Shown here: one piece after another, positions 22,830 through 34,333 of the stretch
Position numbering within the stretch: position 1 is the first letter of the stretch
Layout: each line of letters begins with the position of its first letter
Origin: Cyclaneusma minus
Taxonomy: Eukaryota; Ascomycota; Leotiomycetes; Marthamycetales; Marthamycetaceae
DNA: 64,000 nucleotides
Assembly (NCBI GenBank): GCA_037179335.1
Contig: JAKZHN010000031.1
Location: 310,001 to 374,000, forward strand
Direction: 5' to 3'
Translations under genes and position numbers: made by a program
Notes under the pieces: model-generated
Seen by the model: the letters and a program-made list of their open reading frames with translations, nothing else
What the model was told of the DNA's origin: nothing
The model's database searches: none

Positions 22830-23572
22830 TTCAAAAAATTGGGGAATTTTCTTGGCTTGTTGGCTTGTTGGAAAAAAGGATGAAAACGGAGATAAATGGA
22901 ATGACTGGGGACTGAAAGGAGAAGAGCTTCAGGCTCTCTCGCGCATTACATAGGACTTTGAGCTGACAAATAGAGGAGCTTACAAACCAAGAAACCCAGC
23001 TCCGAACAAGTATAGTCTCTACCTGCCTTAGCGGAATATCATGCGCCGGTAATACCGTACTAGTGTGGTAGCTGTGCCGCTCCAGTACTGCTATACCGTG
23101 AGAAACAATCTTTTGGTAATGATCGGGTACAGTAGTACTAAAACAGTACAGCTGAGGTGTGGTGCCAAGCTATGTCGGTCAAACTTGGGAAAATCGCAAA
23201 AACATAATTCGCCAGAAGAGTGAATCGAACTCGAAAGCTACAAAAAGCAAAACGGAGGACTGGATGCTGGTGTCATGCGTAAAGCCTGTGATTCTACCAA
23301 TTGCACCTCTTAGGCCACTTCTGTCCGATCGATGCGAATACACCGGCAATTATGTATTACATATCGGGATGCTTTGAAATCGCCGAATTGTCATCATAGT
23401 CCACAGCGGCATTTGTAAGCATGTCGACATACCGGCAACATTAACTCAGGATTCTCTCGGATCCTACTGGTGCAGGTTTGTCCACAAAATTCACAAGAAC
23501 GGCTCTATCACGGTCCTCCACCAGAAGTCTCCCAAATCCTCATCTCCACTTTTGCATATCCCCACTAAAGCC
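22830..23572. other. Intergenic with tRNA-like sequence and short inverted motifs
   Basis: Holds the SDR promoter, a cluster of GTACTG/CAGTAC motifs at 23050-23150 that can form several small hairpins, and the tRNA-like element at 23212-23323. No gene recognised. Confidence 0.45.
23212..23323 (-). other. tRNA-like sequence, probably a pseudo-tRNA
   Basis: On the minus strand CAGAAG (23323-23318) can pair with CTTCTG (23218-23213) as an acceptor stem. A box A-like TGGCCTAAGAGGTGCAATT and a box B-like AGTTCGATTCAC (23231-23220) lie between. At about 112 nt it would need an intron or long variable arm. D- and T-stems pair poorly and I could not fix an anticodon, so I do not call a functional tRNA. 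Confidence 0.3.
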
Positions 23573-24271
23573 TCAACACTTTCTCACAAACCAAAAATGC
23601 TGCTTCCACTTCTCGACCTCCCCCTCAAACCTCCTCCCCACCTCCACAAACCCCATCTTTCCATACAATCTCCTCCCTGCCGGACTAGCAATCAGATAGC
23701 ATCCCTCTGCCTTCTCTCTCCCTTTCGCATTCCCAGTCTCTTCCATACTCATCATCTCCAGCGCCCACCCCAGCAACACACTCCCCACTCCCTTTCCCTG
23801 CCACTTCGGATCCACAGCCAGCGCCTCCAAGCACCAATATCTCCCCCGCCACCCCCTTCCCAAAAACCTCTCATTCAGCTCCACATCCTGCACCATCAGC
23901 CTCCTCACCAATTCCCCATCGACCCCTGCCATCTTTTCCACTCGCTCTCCAATCTGCTTCATTTCCTCTTCTTTGCCCAGTATTTCCGAAGAAGCTGTTG
24001 GCGATTTGTAGATCACATAAGCCAAAATTTCCTGTCCTCCGCTTTCAGCAGTCTGAGTGATTTTCCCGCGACGAAACTCGGGATTTGCAAAGGCGGAGGG
24101 GCCGGCTGAGAGCTCTTTGACGATGACGGCGTCTTCTGAGATGTGCTCGATGGCGGAGGAGTGCAGAGGGTCGAGTAAGTTGATGCGGTAGTTGATGCGG
24201 ATTATGGAGGCAAGGTCAGTGGCGATATCCAAGGGTTCGATGGTGAGATCTGGGGAAAGAGGAGAGGTCAT
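23573..24271 (-). CDS. GNAT-family N-acetyltransferase
   Basis: Intronless, 232 residues from the ATG at 24271. Motif A of the GNAT fold is clear: LEALAVDPKWQGKGVGSVLL at about residues 148-167, with Gln158-Gly159-x-Gly161-x-Gly163 binding the acetyl-CoA pyrophosphate. Motif B is represented by YLIASPAGRRLYGKMGFVEV, ending in the usual GF-x-E/V. The N-terminal half is variable, as in fungal GNATs that acetylate small molecules or protein termini. The acceptor is unknown. The first half uses C-rich codons and the second G-rich ones, switching near 23990. Confidence 0.88.
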   Translation of the reverse strand: MTSPLSPDLTIEPLDIATDLASIIRINYRINLLDPLHSSAIEHISEDAVIVKELSAGPSAFANPEFRRGKITQTAESGGQEILAYVIYKSPTASSEILGKEEEMKQIGERVEKMAGVDGELVRRLMVQDVELNERFLGRGWRGRYWCLEALAVDPKWQGKGVGSVLLGWALEMMSMEETGNAKGREKAEGCYLIASPAGRRLYGKMGFVEVGRRFEGEVEKWKQHFWFVRKC

Positions 24272-24825
24272 TGTGTTGAATAGAGTGTGGGGAGGCGAAT
24301 TGTCGATGCTTGCGCAGATTCGTGAGTTCTGGAAGGAAGGGAAGGGAAGATGTTGGGAAAATTTTGTGTGGAATAAGGGTGAGAGAATCTGCTTATGTTG
24401 GGGGCTGGTATGAAGGAAGCTGGACTGTTAAATGCTGAGTGAGTCTGTGAGAGGTGAGCAAGAGTTAAAGGGTAAAGTTATGTTTTGTTTGGGTTGAAGA
24501 GTTGGTATGTTCGCGGGGAAGAGGGGAAAATGACTCACAAGAAGATGCTGGGGTGGACGCTGCTGTCCCGCAAGCATCGCAAGGATCATGTGACGCGTGG
24601 GAGTGTGACCATGTCGCTGTGCCCTCAAACATGTCCGCAAAGGCTTGATTATGAAGTACGAATCTGACAAGCATATTGTCTTGCCAGTTTATGTACCTAC
24701 TTTGAGACGTGAATTTACAATCAGAAAAAAAACAAAAACAAAAAACACCAGCGCTGTCCAAAACACGATTACGCCCGCTATTCTATCAAAAGTCCTTGCT
24801 CATTCCCCCTTTACCACCTCAAAAA
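24272..24825. other. Intergenic
   Basis: Contains the GNAT promoter and the 3' flank of the NRPS-like pseudogene. No gene or motif recognised. Confidence 0.5.
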
Positions 24826-27724
24826 TCAATAACCCCACTGCTTCATCCAAGTCCACATCCACTCCCCACCTACACTCTGCAACCCCCCCATCGTCTTACT
24901 CCTCGCCACCGTCTTCTTCGTACTCAAATTCGGCATATCATCCTCCCCCATCCCCCTATAAAAATCTAGCAACTTCACCCCCGTCACCGCACTCGTCCCC
25001 GAATTCGCCAACTCCCCCAGCCGTCCAACCCACTCCTTCCAACTCACCACCTCCACCCCCTTCAGTTTGCCTTTCACCACAGGCAACAAATCCGTCCAAG
25101 TGCTGAAATTCGGATTGACAAGATTAAAGCATCCGGATTCCTGCGACAGCTCTACGACAATAGAAGCCAAGTAATCCACAGGTATCCAGTTGATTGGCAT
25201 GCCTAAATCATCGGGTAGTATTCCCATTGCTGCTGAGCTGGAGATGATTGTGGGGAGCCATTCTTGGAGGTTCCACTTGCCTTTTACTCCGCGCTTTACG
25301 GGCCCGCCGATTTGGCCTACGCGAGCTACGGCACCGGAACAAAGCCCCTTTTCGACGGCCTTGAGGATGATGTTCTCGGAGACGAGCTTGGATTGGCCGT
25401 AGCCCATACCTGCAACACTGAGATCATTCAGTGGCTCTTCGGGAACCAGAGGGTAGCCGCCGTCGGTGGCGAAGTTCGAGACCGTGTCGACGGACGAAAC
25501 GAAGAATATGGAGGAGGCGTATTTCGAAGATGCAGCGAGATGTAGGAGATTGACTGTGCCGATGATTTGTGGGGTGAAGGAAGCGAGAGAAAGGTTGAAG
25601 TCGACGCGCCATTGATTGTGGATGATGTGAGTGACCGAATCCTGCAATTCTGAATACTCCTCAGAACTCAAGCCCAACGACTCCTTGGCGAGATCGGCGT
25701 GGAAAAACTTGACGTTCTTGCCAGACCAGTCCGACGAAAGACCACGACTATGGCTCATCTCATCATGGCGTTTCTGAGCATCGGCTGAACGGTTGAGACA
25801 CCAGATCTTGTTCACTTCGGGGTTCTCCATCAGTTCATCGAGAATGTAAGATCCTAGAGATCCTGAACTGCCGGTTAAGATGATGTTGACCTTGCCGACA
25901 TTCTCCTTCTTGCCCTTCGACTCAGGCAATTCAGAGGTGTACTTGTCGATCATAGCCTGTATTTCTTCGACCGCAGACGATCCATTCGAGCCCTCCGTGT
26001 CCATCTGATGCGCCTGACTGTAGATGATATTGGCGATCTTGTTGACAGTCGGATTAGCGTAAATCATTCTCTGATCGATAACCACCTTCTCATCCCTCAA
26101 CGCCGCCTTCAAATTCCTCTGCAGCGTCAATTATCTGCAGCGAATCGACACCCAAGGCGAAGAAGTCCTCGTCAGCATCAAACTCCTCATTCTGAGTAAT
26201 CTTCACCATCGCTCCCAGAACACCAGCCTTCACCGTATCGACCGTCGAAACGTCAATCCGTTCAGCACCCTCAGACGCTTTCATGTCTGCCGCCTCATAC
26301 AGCTCGTCGATCTCGTCTTTGAACTGTTCAGCCGTAAGCCGCCTCTGAACACCCCCCTTTCCACTCCTCAAGGACGGCTTCGACGTAACCAGAATATGAT
26401 CCCGCACCAACCTCGCATGCTGCGGACATTCCTTGTTCGCTTTCTCCACAATAGGCCAGATCTGATCAATAACCTTCTCCACCTCCTCCTTACTGTTTCC
26501 ACAATCTTCCACTTCCAACAAAGCAGCAGTTTTGAAATCTGCCCTGTCCCACAACCAACGCACCCTTCACCAGCGGATGCGCAACCAAATCCTGCTCCAT
26601 AGTCGACGGATTGAACTTCTCTCCATTGCTCAACACAATAATATCATCTACTCGTCCATGATACATCCACGTATTCGGCTTCGTCGGATGTTTCGTATAC
26701 AAGTCCCCAAAAGCGAATTCCTGCAACTCTGGAAAGATGTGAAAAACAGCCTGATACTTGATATCCCTCCTCGAAATAACCATCTCATACAGTCCATTCC
26801 CGCGATCCCTAAAATCCCCCCCACAGCCTCATGAAAAGTGAAGTATTTCCAATTCTCGGGCTCCTGCACGGGACCATAGAGCCAGCCACCTTCTGTGCTG
26901 CCGATTGTGGACATGAGGGTAGGGTGGTGACGGACGTGATTTTGTCACCGGCTTCTTTGGAAAGTGGACCGCCGCCGAGGATGACGAACTTTAGCTTGGC
27001 GAGACGGGAGAGGGCGTCGGGCGATTGGGCGATGTCTTCGAGGACGCTGGGGGCTATACTCAGAGCGTCGAAGGTGGCGTTTTCGGTCATTTTCGTGAAC
27101 ATGTCCATGGTTGGGGGGCCGGGGGGCGGCAGGAGGGTGCTGAGGTTGCCGAATGCGGTGTGCCATAGCGTGAAGAAAAGTCCAGCAGCCTATTAATTTG
27201 TCAATTTGGAATTCCCGTATCGGCACTTGCTTCCTACACCCTACGGGAGACGGTGGCAGGGTCAATGCTACAGAGTAAATCCGGGGGACTTACGTGGAAG
27301 AGAGGCATATTGCACAGCATCGTAACACCCTGTATGAAATGATTCTGCATCACCTGTCCTTCCGGAGCCTTCAAGTCGTGTCCAGAATCCAGACCAGCTC
27401 CTGCACTAGCATTCGTGAGAATGATAGGTTTAGGAAGGCCTGTCGACCCAGACGTGTGTACAGCCACAATAGGATCATGTTTGACTTCTTCCCAGGTTTT
27501 GTCAAAAGAGTAATGATCGACTGGCGTGGGATCGACCATTTCTTCCAAGTCTGGAACGTCGAATGTCTTCATAGGATGCTTTTCTAGTTCTTGGCCCAAC
27601 TGCCGAAGTGCCTTTGTCGGGTGCTGGATAGATTGGGAAGTCGGGTTGATCTCGTGCTCGGTCATCGATGACCTTTACTACCATACGTTTGCCATATTGC
27701 GGGGTTTCTTGAATGGATCCCATG
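24826..27724 (-). pseudogene. NRPS-like adenylation-thiolation-reductase gene, frameshifted
   Basis: The start MGSIQETPQYGKRMV at 27724 and the later blocks show an A-T-R adenylate-forming reductase: A-domain VHTSGSTGLPKP, LKFVILGGGPLSKEAG, STIGSTEGGWLYGP and YHGRVDDII-LSNGEK; carrier motif FFALGVDSLQ; then a reductase domain with LTGSSGSLGS and GYGQSKL, intact to the stop at 24826. One good intron is at 27293-27190. The frame is broken at least five times: a deletion with shift near 27640 that removes roughly 70 residues of the N-terminal A domain; a duplicated 5-nt unit at 26916-26925; a missing base in the C run at 26816-26822; an extra base in the T run at 26530-26533; and an extra base at about 26125. 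Such enzymes activate and reduce an acid to an aldehyde or alcohol. This copy cannot make the full protein. Confidence 0.88.
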
Positions 27725-28926
27725 GTGACTGAGTGGTTGTTGGGCATCTGGTAAATGTGGGTGATTCTTTGGGGAATTGCAGCGGGTTTGGAAATGTTGG
27801 AATAATAGGAGCAGTGAGCAGCGAAGTATATATGAGTTTCAAACATGGCATTGCAGTGATTTGATTTTCCAAGGACACTAAAATACAGTTCCCCACCTAC
27901 GCTGAGCATGGGGAACTCCAGGGATTTGCCGAGGCAAGAATGCGGTGATAACGGCGATAAAGAAAGCAATGGCGAGCTTGGCCAAAACGAAGCTTCAGCC
28001 GTGAGCATGTTGTCCGCCACAATCTGAAGAGTTGTCAAATTTAGCAAACGCCAAAAAAGAGCCAGGAGCACGAACAAAAGTCAAGTTCGGCCAGTTGACG
28101 TCAATCGTGACGACCGTCGACAGGGCGACCATAAAGTCGAAAAGCTGACTGACTCGGATGTTGTTTGTTCCCGAACCCGAAGGCTGGGCGATGACACTGA
28201 TTGTCAGGGCCATAAAAGCAATGAAGGCGTGGACCGGCTTGAAGTGGGATCCGCGTCGTTTCAAGGCACGTCCGTGTGAGTATCGCCATCACCTCGATGA
28301 AGGCGGAAGACAGCCATCTTGAGCGTCGAGATTCGAGAACGGCGACGAGAGATGCTTTTGAAGCTCCCGGAGACATGGAATTTGACACTTGACAGCACTG
28401 TACGTCATTCGAGGGCCAAGCTTCCGTATGTGCAGATGGCGGGGTTGACTGTTGACACCAATGTCAAGCGCCGGGAGGTGTACACCAAATCCAGCTGCTC
28501 GTTGACGCCGTCTTTCTGCTTTTTCTCCCAAAGTGCTGCAAAGCTGCATGCTTTTGATCCGTCCAGCTTTGCGAATTCGAAAACGTGCATAACGGGGCGG
28601 ACCAAAACTGCTGCATTGTTTCATATCGAAGAGTCGTTGAATGGCTCTGAAAGGCAGAAGTCAGTGACGATCGCTGCTCCCCATCATGGATGGGAGTGAC
28701 ACCGGTACGGCACTGCAATTTATCTGCACAGTCTCCCGCTCCCGTTGGCACAAAACGGATGGGCTGCCCAGCGATGTCTAGTAGTGACATGCAACGTACA
28801 ACAACGTCCGTTTTCTCTTTTCTGTACGCTGTCTCTCGATGCTGCACTGGTCGCGCACCTTTCTTGTCTCTGTGTCGACGACCTGCTGCTTGAAAAGGTC
28901 ATTATCGCAGATCGGCGCAAAAGAAA
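27725..28926. other. Shared divergent promoter region of the NRPS-like pseudogene and ABC transporter
   Basis: About 1.2 kb between two divergently transcribed genes. Short frames on both strands show no conserved motif. A head-to-head reductase/transporter arrangement is common in metabolite clusters, so shared control is plausible. Confidence 0.4.
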
Positions 28927-31900
28927 ATGGCTTCGAAGTCGAGAAGGTCGAGTTTTGCGAGACGACTCTCCAGTCCTGCCCTCAGTCCTGCCATCGAGAA
29001 TTATGTTGAGCTTGGGAGTCTTCCGCCGGTGGACCGCCGTCCGATGACCGGTGAAGAGGATGGCACCACGAACATCAAGACGAACAGCAAAAGGAGCAGC
29101 AAGACGGAAAGCGAGACGACAGAAGAGATAGCCGCTGGCTCGTCCAAGAGATGGAAGAAATCAAAGAAAGATGGCAAAAGTGAGAAAAAGACTGCGGAGA
29201 AGGAAGATGGCGAAGAGAACGAATACAACAGCCAGCCAAAAACAAAAGCAGACTTCTCGGATTATTTCGTGAGTGGAAAATGCCGGATGTGTATGAAGTT
29301 CAGAGTGGCTAACGTGGATCAGCGCATCTTCTCGTATGCCTCGACTTTGGATATTGTCATGCTGGTTTTGGGAGGACTGGCTGCAGTAGCCGCCGGAGTG
29401 GTGGGTATCATGCCATCGATATTCACGGACATGCGCTGACCTAGTCGACTTGTCCAGACGCTGCCCCTGATGAATATTGTTCTCGGTGAGCTCACGCGAG
29501 TCGAAAGGAATTGAAATTTTCAAATGCTGATGAGACATCCAGGAAACCTTGCTAATAATTTCAACAACTACTTCCTCCCAAATACTACGACGACCCAAGC
29601 CGAGTTCGATGCTTCTCTGGATCATCAAACGTATGTGGAAATGATACTGAAACTACGGACGATGATCTGACAACATCTAGATTGTACCTAGTCTACCTCT
29701 TCATTGCGAAATTCAGTCTCAACTACATTTCCATGGTTAGTAACTCGACTTTGGCACCCAGACCTACAAGTGGAATCGAGACCAGCAAATAGCATACATA
29801 CTTTTAGCTAGCACCGCTCTACATGCGGCACCAAGATATAAAAATGTCCCAAGAACCACAGCTGACAAACCCACAGTTCGCCTACCGAATCGTCGGCCTC
29901 CGCGTCTCCTCAGCCCTCCGGCTAACCTACATCCGCTCCCTCTTCAAACAACCCGTCAGCGTCCTCGACAAGCAACCCCCCGGCCTCGCAGCCACCACCA
30001 TTACCAACTCTGCCAATATAGTCCAAGTTGGCATCAGCGAAAAACTCGCCACCTTCCTCCAATACATGTCCCTCGTAATCGCCGCCTTCATCGTAGCATT
30101 CACCTACAACGCCAAGCTCGCCGGCGTCGCCTGCAGCATCTTCGGATTCATCTTCGCCATCTTTTCAATCACTACTCCTATGTATATCAAAATGCTCAAA
30201 AGTATGGAACATGCTGATGAAAAGGCTGTGGGCGTTGCTAGCGAGAGTATTGGCGCCATTAGGATGATTCATGCTTGTTGTGCGGAGGAGAGGATGAAGG
30301 CGAAGTTTGGGATGTGGGTGGCGGAGAGTAGGAGGAGAGGACTCAGGATGGGGCCGATTTCGGGATTGCATATCAGTCCGCTGTATTTTGCTATTTATAG
30401 CAATTTTGCGCTGACGTTTTGGTATGGGGTGCAGTTGTATAACAGGCATGAGATTGAGAGTGTCAAGACTGTCATCGTGTAAGTGGATTTTGTGTCCCTT
30501 TTCTCTTCAACTTGGATTGGCAAATTCTGGCAAGTTTTTGAAATGCTGACATCTACTCTAGCTGCTTCTTCAGCATCATGATGGTCACAGGCGCCATCCC
30601 AAACATCGCAGGCCCTGTCATCGCAGCAACGAAAGCAGCATCCTCAGCAGCAACCTTCTTCGAAATCATCGATTCTCCCACCGTCGAATCCAGCGGCATT
30701 TCCGCCCCCAACGTTTCCGCGCACAAGAACATCGTCTTCAAAGATGTCATTTTTGCCTACCCCAGTCGCCCCCACGTCAAAATTCTAGATTCTCTCAATC
30801 TCACCTTCGAGAGCGGAAAAATCACTGCCGTGGTCGGTCCCTCCGGGTCTGGCAAAAGCACCATCATGGGTCTTTTGGAACGCTGGTATGAATTACGAAA
30901 TGAGTTTGATACTAATGGGGAGTCTTCAGGTATTGGAGGAGAAGAACCTGTTCCGATCAGTGGATCGATTTCGATTGATGGGAGGGAGCTGATGGAGTTG
31001 GATTTGCAGTGGTGGCGCAGCCAAATTGGCTTAGTGCAGCAGGAGCCTTTTCTGTTCAACGATACGATATTCAACAATATTGCGTTCGGGATGGTAGGGT
31101 CAGAGTGGGAACACGCGGATGTGGCGACGAAGACGGAGCTGGTGAAGACGGCTTGCAAGGAGGCGTTTGCAGAAGAATTCATTGAGAAATTGCCCAAAGG
31201 GTACGAAACTCGCGTAGGAGACAACGGCATCAAGCTCAGCGGCGGTCAACGACAACGTCTTGCGATTGCTCGAAGTATCATCAAGAAACCGACTATTTTG
31301 ATTCTTGACGAAGCAACGAGCGCGATTGATGTACGCGCTGAACGAATCGTGCAGGCTGCGTTGGATCGCGTAAGCCAGAATCGCACGACTATTACGATTG
31401 CTCATCGGCTTTCTACGATTAAGAAGGCGGATAAGATTGTGGTGTTGAGGAAGGGGGTGGTTGTTGAGGAGGGAACGCATGAGAGTTTGTTGGATGAAGG
31501 GGGCGTTTATTGGAAGCTTGTTAGTGCGCAGCAGTTGACGCTGGGGGGGCAGGAGGGCGAGGGGAGTGAGGTTACGGAGGAGGATGGGAAGGAGGGGGAT
31601 TCGATTGGTGACAACAAGTTTGAGACGGTTGATATTGATGACGAGAAGGAGATGGGTGTGGCAAGGGTTGAGGGTGCGGAGTTGAGGGCGAAAGAGGCGG
31701 TTAAGATGCCAAGGGGGATCTTGAAGAGTTTCGGGGTGTTGGTTTATGAGCAGAGAGGTCACTGGGTTCTTTACACGCTGACGTTGGGAGCTGCATTGGT
31801 TTGTTCAGTGGGATCACCTCTCCAAGCATGGATCATGGCAAACGTCATCGCCGTCTTCCAGGAAACGGGTTCGAAACTTATTGGAGACAGTGAGCATTGG

Positions 31901-33598
31901 GCACTGATCGCACTGTACCTTGCCATAGCAACTGCCTCCGGCTGGTACGTTCTGGGGTGGTCATCGAACGACGTTTCTATCCACGTCTCGTCAACCTATC
32001 GCCAAGAATCATTCGATCGCATGGTCGAGAAACCAATCGCTTTCTTTGACGCTGAAGAAAACTCGGCTGGAACACTCGTATCCCGCGTGGCCAACGATCC
32101 TACCCAGTTGCAGCAGCTTCTGGGCACCAACCTTGGATTCTTCTTGACGTCGATTGGGAATCTCGTTGGCTGCATCGCAATTGCCCTTGCTTTTGGCTGG
32201 AAGCTGGCACTTGTCGGCATCTGCTCTGCAATGCCCATCATCCTCATAGCAGCCTTCATGCGAGTCCGCTTCGAGCTACAATTCGAGCGCATGAACGCAG
32301 AAGTCTTTGCCGAATCCTCACAGTTCGCCGCCGAGTCGATAGGAGCATTCCGGACCGTATCATCGCTAACTCTCGAAGACATGATCTGCGATCGCTATTC
32401 CAAACTTCTCGATCAGCATGTGCGAAGTGCTTTCATGAAAGCTCGTCTCAGAACTCTAGTGTTTGCGCTGAGTGACAGCATTGGGTTGCTTTGCATGGCT
32501 CTGACATTCTGGTACGGTGGCAGGCTTCTCGGACAGCGCGTTTACGACGTCACGGACTTTTTCGTCATCTACAGCGCTGTCATCACTGGCTCTGAAACAT
32601 CTGGTTCTTTTGCTTCGTTTGGACCGAATATTGCTCAGGCTGCTGCTGCGGCGAATCGCATCTTGTCGCTTCGTCCGCAAAAAGATGCTGTAGAGGTGCC
32701 GACAGGAGAATTGCCTCCCAGCGAAGGCGGTGCTCGTCTAGTTTTCGACAACGTCAAGTTCAAGTATCCGAACCGCGATATGCAGCTCTTCGACGGTCTA
32801 AGCTTGGCTATCGAAAAAGGACAGTTTGCAGCGCTGGTTGGCGCTTCAGGCTGTGGAAAGACGTCAATTATCTCGCTCCTCGAGCGGTTCTACGATATCC
32901 AAGGAGGGCAGATTACCTACAACGGTACTGATATTCGTACTATTGACAAGACTGCTTATCGGAAAGCGATTTCGCTGGTGGCGCAGGAACCGACGCTGTT
33001 TCAGGGGAAGATTAGGGAGAATATTATGCTGGCGGTTGATGAGGGGAGCGTGACTGAGGAGCAGCTTTTTGCTGCTTGTAAGGCGGCTGAGATTCATGAT
33101 TTTATTTTGAGTCTGCCGGAGGGGTATAATACGAATGTTGGGTCCAAGGGCGTTGCCTTGTCTGGGGGACAGAAGCAGCGGATCGCTATTGCTCGGGTAA
33201 GTTAAGCCCGTCTCACCCTTACACTCAAGAATATCTCGAGCATAAACTAATCAAATATCACAGGCACTAATCCGCGACCCCCAAATCCTCCTCTTAGACG
33301 AAGCAACAAGCAGCCTCGATTCCGAGAGCGAGAAACTAGTCCAAGCAGCCTTTGAGAGAGCGGCAAAGGGCAGGACGATGGTCGTGATTGCGCACAGACT
33401 TGCCACGGTGCAGAATGCAGATGTGATTTTTGTGCTGGGTGAGGGGGGCTTGCTGGAGAAGGGGAATCATGCGGAGTTGTTGAGGAAGAAGGGGGTTTAT
33501 TGGCAGATGGTGAGTTTTGTGGATTGTGTTTTGCAAGGGTGGGAGATTTGTGTGCTGACTTGCATATTTAGTGCCAATCTCAGGCTTTGGATCGGTAG
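28927..33598 (+). CDS. ABCB-type multidrug transporter, full length
   Basis: Nine exons: 28927-29268, 29323-29400, 29458-29485, 29543-29630, 29681-29735, 29877-30478, 30562-33196, 33264-33509 and 33572-33598. They give 1366 residues with the layout TMD1-NBD1-TMD2-NBD2 of fungal P-glycoprotein-like exporters. A Lys/Glu/Ser-rich cytosolic N-terminus covers residues 1-110. NBD1 has Walker A GPSGSGKST (about 489), signature LSGGQRQR (about 620) and Walker B ILILDEATSAID (about 643). NBD2 has Walker A GASGCGKTS (about 1157), signature LSGGQKQR (about 1265), Walker B ILLLDEATSSLD (about 1283) and the H-loop IAHRLATV. NBD1 carries an insertion of about 20 residues after LLERWYELR. All catalytic residues are present. 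It would export hydrophobic compounds across the plasma or vacuolar membrane. Its divergent neighbour is the NRPS-like pseudogene. Confidence 0.94.
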
Positions 33599-34333
33599 GG
33601 TGTGCTAGAGTGGTAGACTGGTAGGGCTGACGGGCGTTCGGGGGAGGATTATGGCTTGCTGTGCACAGTCTGCGGTCTGCAAGGTACGGGTAGGCGTCTC
33701 GGATGTTTGCTTTCAAGACTCGACGGTTCTTGCCTGTATGGATTTCCACGATGTTATGCCTTGGATGGATTTATGGTCTTTTGCACTGGCGCATTGAGGC
33801 TGACGATATCGATATTGAGTGCGAGCTAGCTCCTCTGTTGATAGCCTTACACTAGCCACCTTTAGAAGTCTAAATGATAAAGTGCTGGATTTCGACAGTT
33901 GGCCTCTAAGGGTTGGTCCGAAAGGAGCTACTGCACAAAGAGAGCTTCGAAGAACTGACTGTACAAAGGGCTGAACAAGGTTTGTTAGTGCCTCGCTACA
34001 CCAAAAGATTCCACCACCAGTGCAGCTAAGGTACGCTCTAGAACTTCCTTGTTGTTTTCTTCCAAATGTTGTGCATTTTATTGTGCGCACACAATCCCAT
34101 TGTCTCGTTGGACCCCTCTTGCATCTGCAAGCGGCCTCCCACCCTCCTTTCCTTTGTCACAGCGCATGGAACAAAGGCGCATTATCCAATTTCCTTGGCA
34201 AGTGCTACCAACTATCTCTCGCTTGTTCCGAGCATGGCACGAAATAGCCATCATTTTTCTGCCATCGCCACAAATCTGTACACCGTTCCTCCCCGCCCAC
34301 CTCAAGACACAGTCCCTTATAGCTGCTTCATCA
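33599..34333. other. Intergenic
   Basis: Contains the ABC transporter 3' flank and the promoter of the kinase gene. No gene recognised. Confidence 0.5.

Noticed and set aside
23212..23323. Functional nuclear tRNA with intron
   Set aside because: The acceptor stem pairs, but D- and T-stems do not and no anticodon can be assigned.
31100..31762. Open frame of 220 codons on the minus strand inside the ABC transporter
   Set aside because: Antisense to NBD1 motifs with correct spacing; Leu/Arg-rich composition is typical of reverse-frame shadows.
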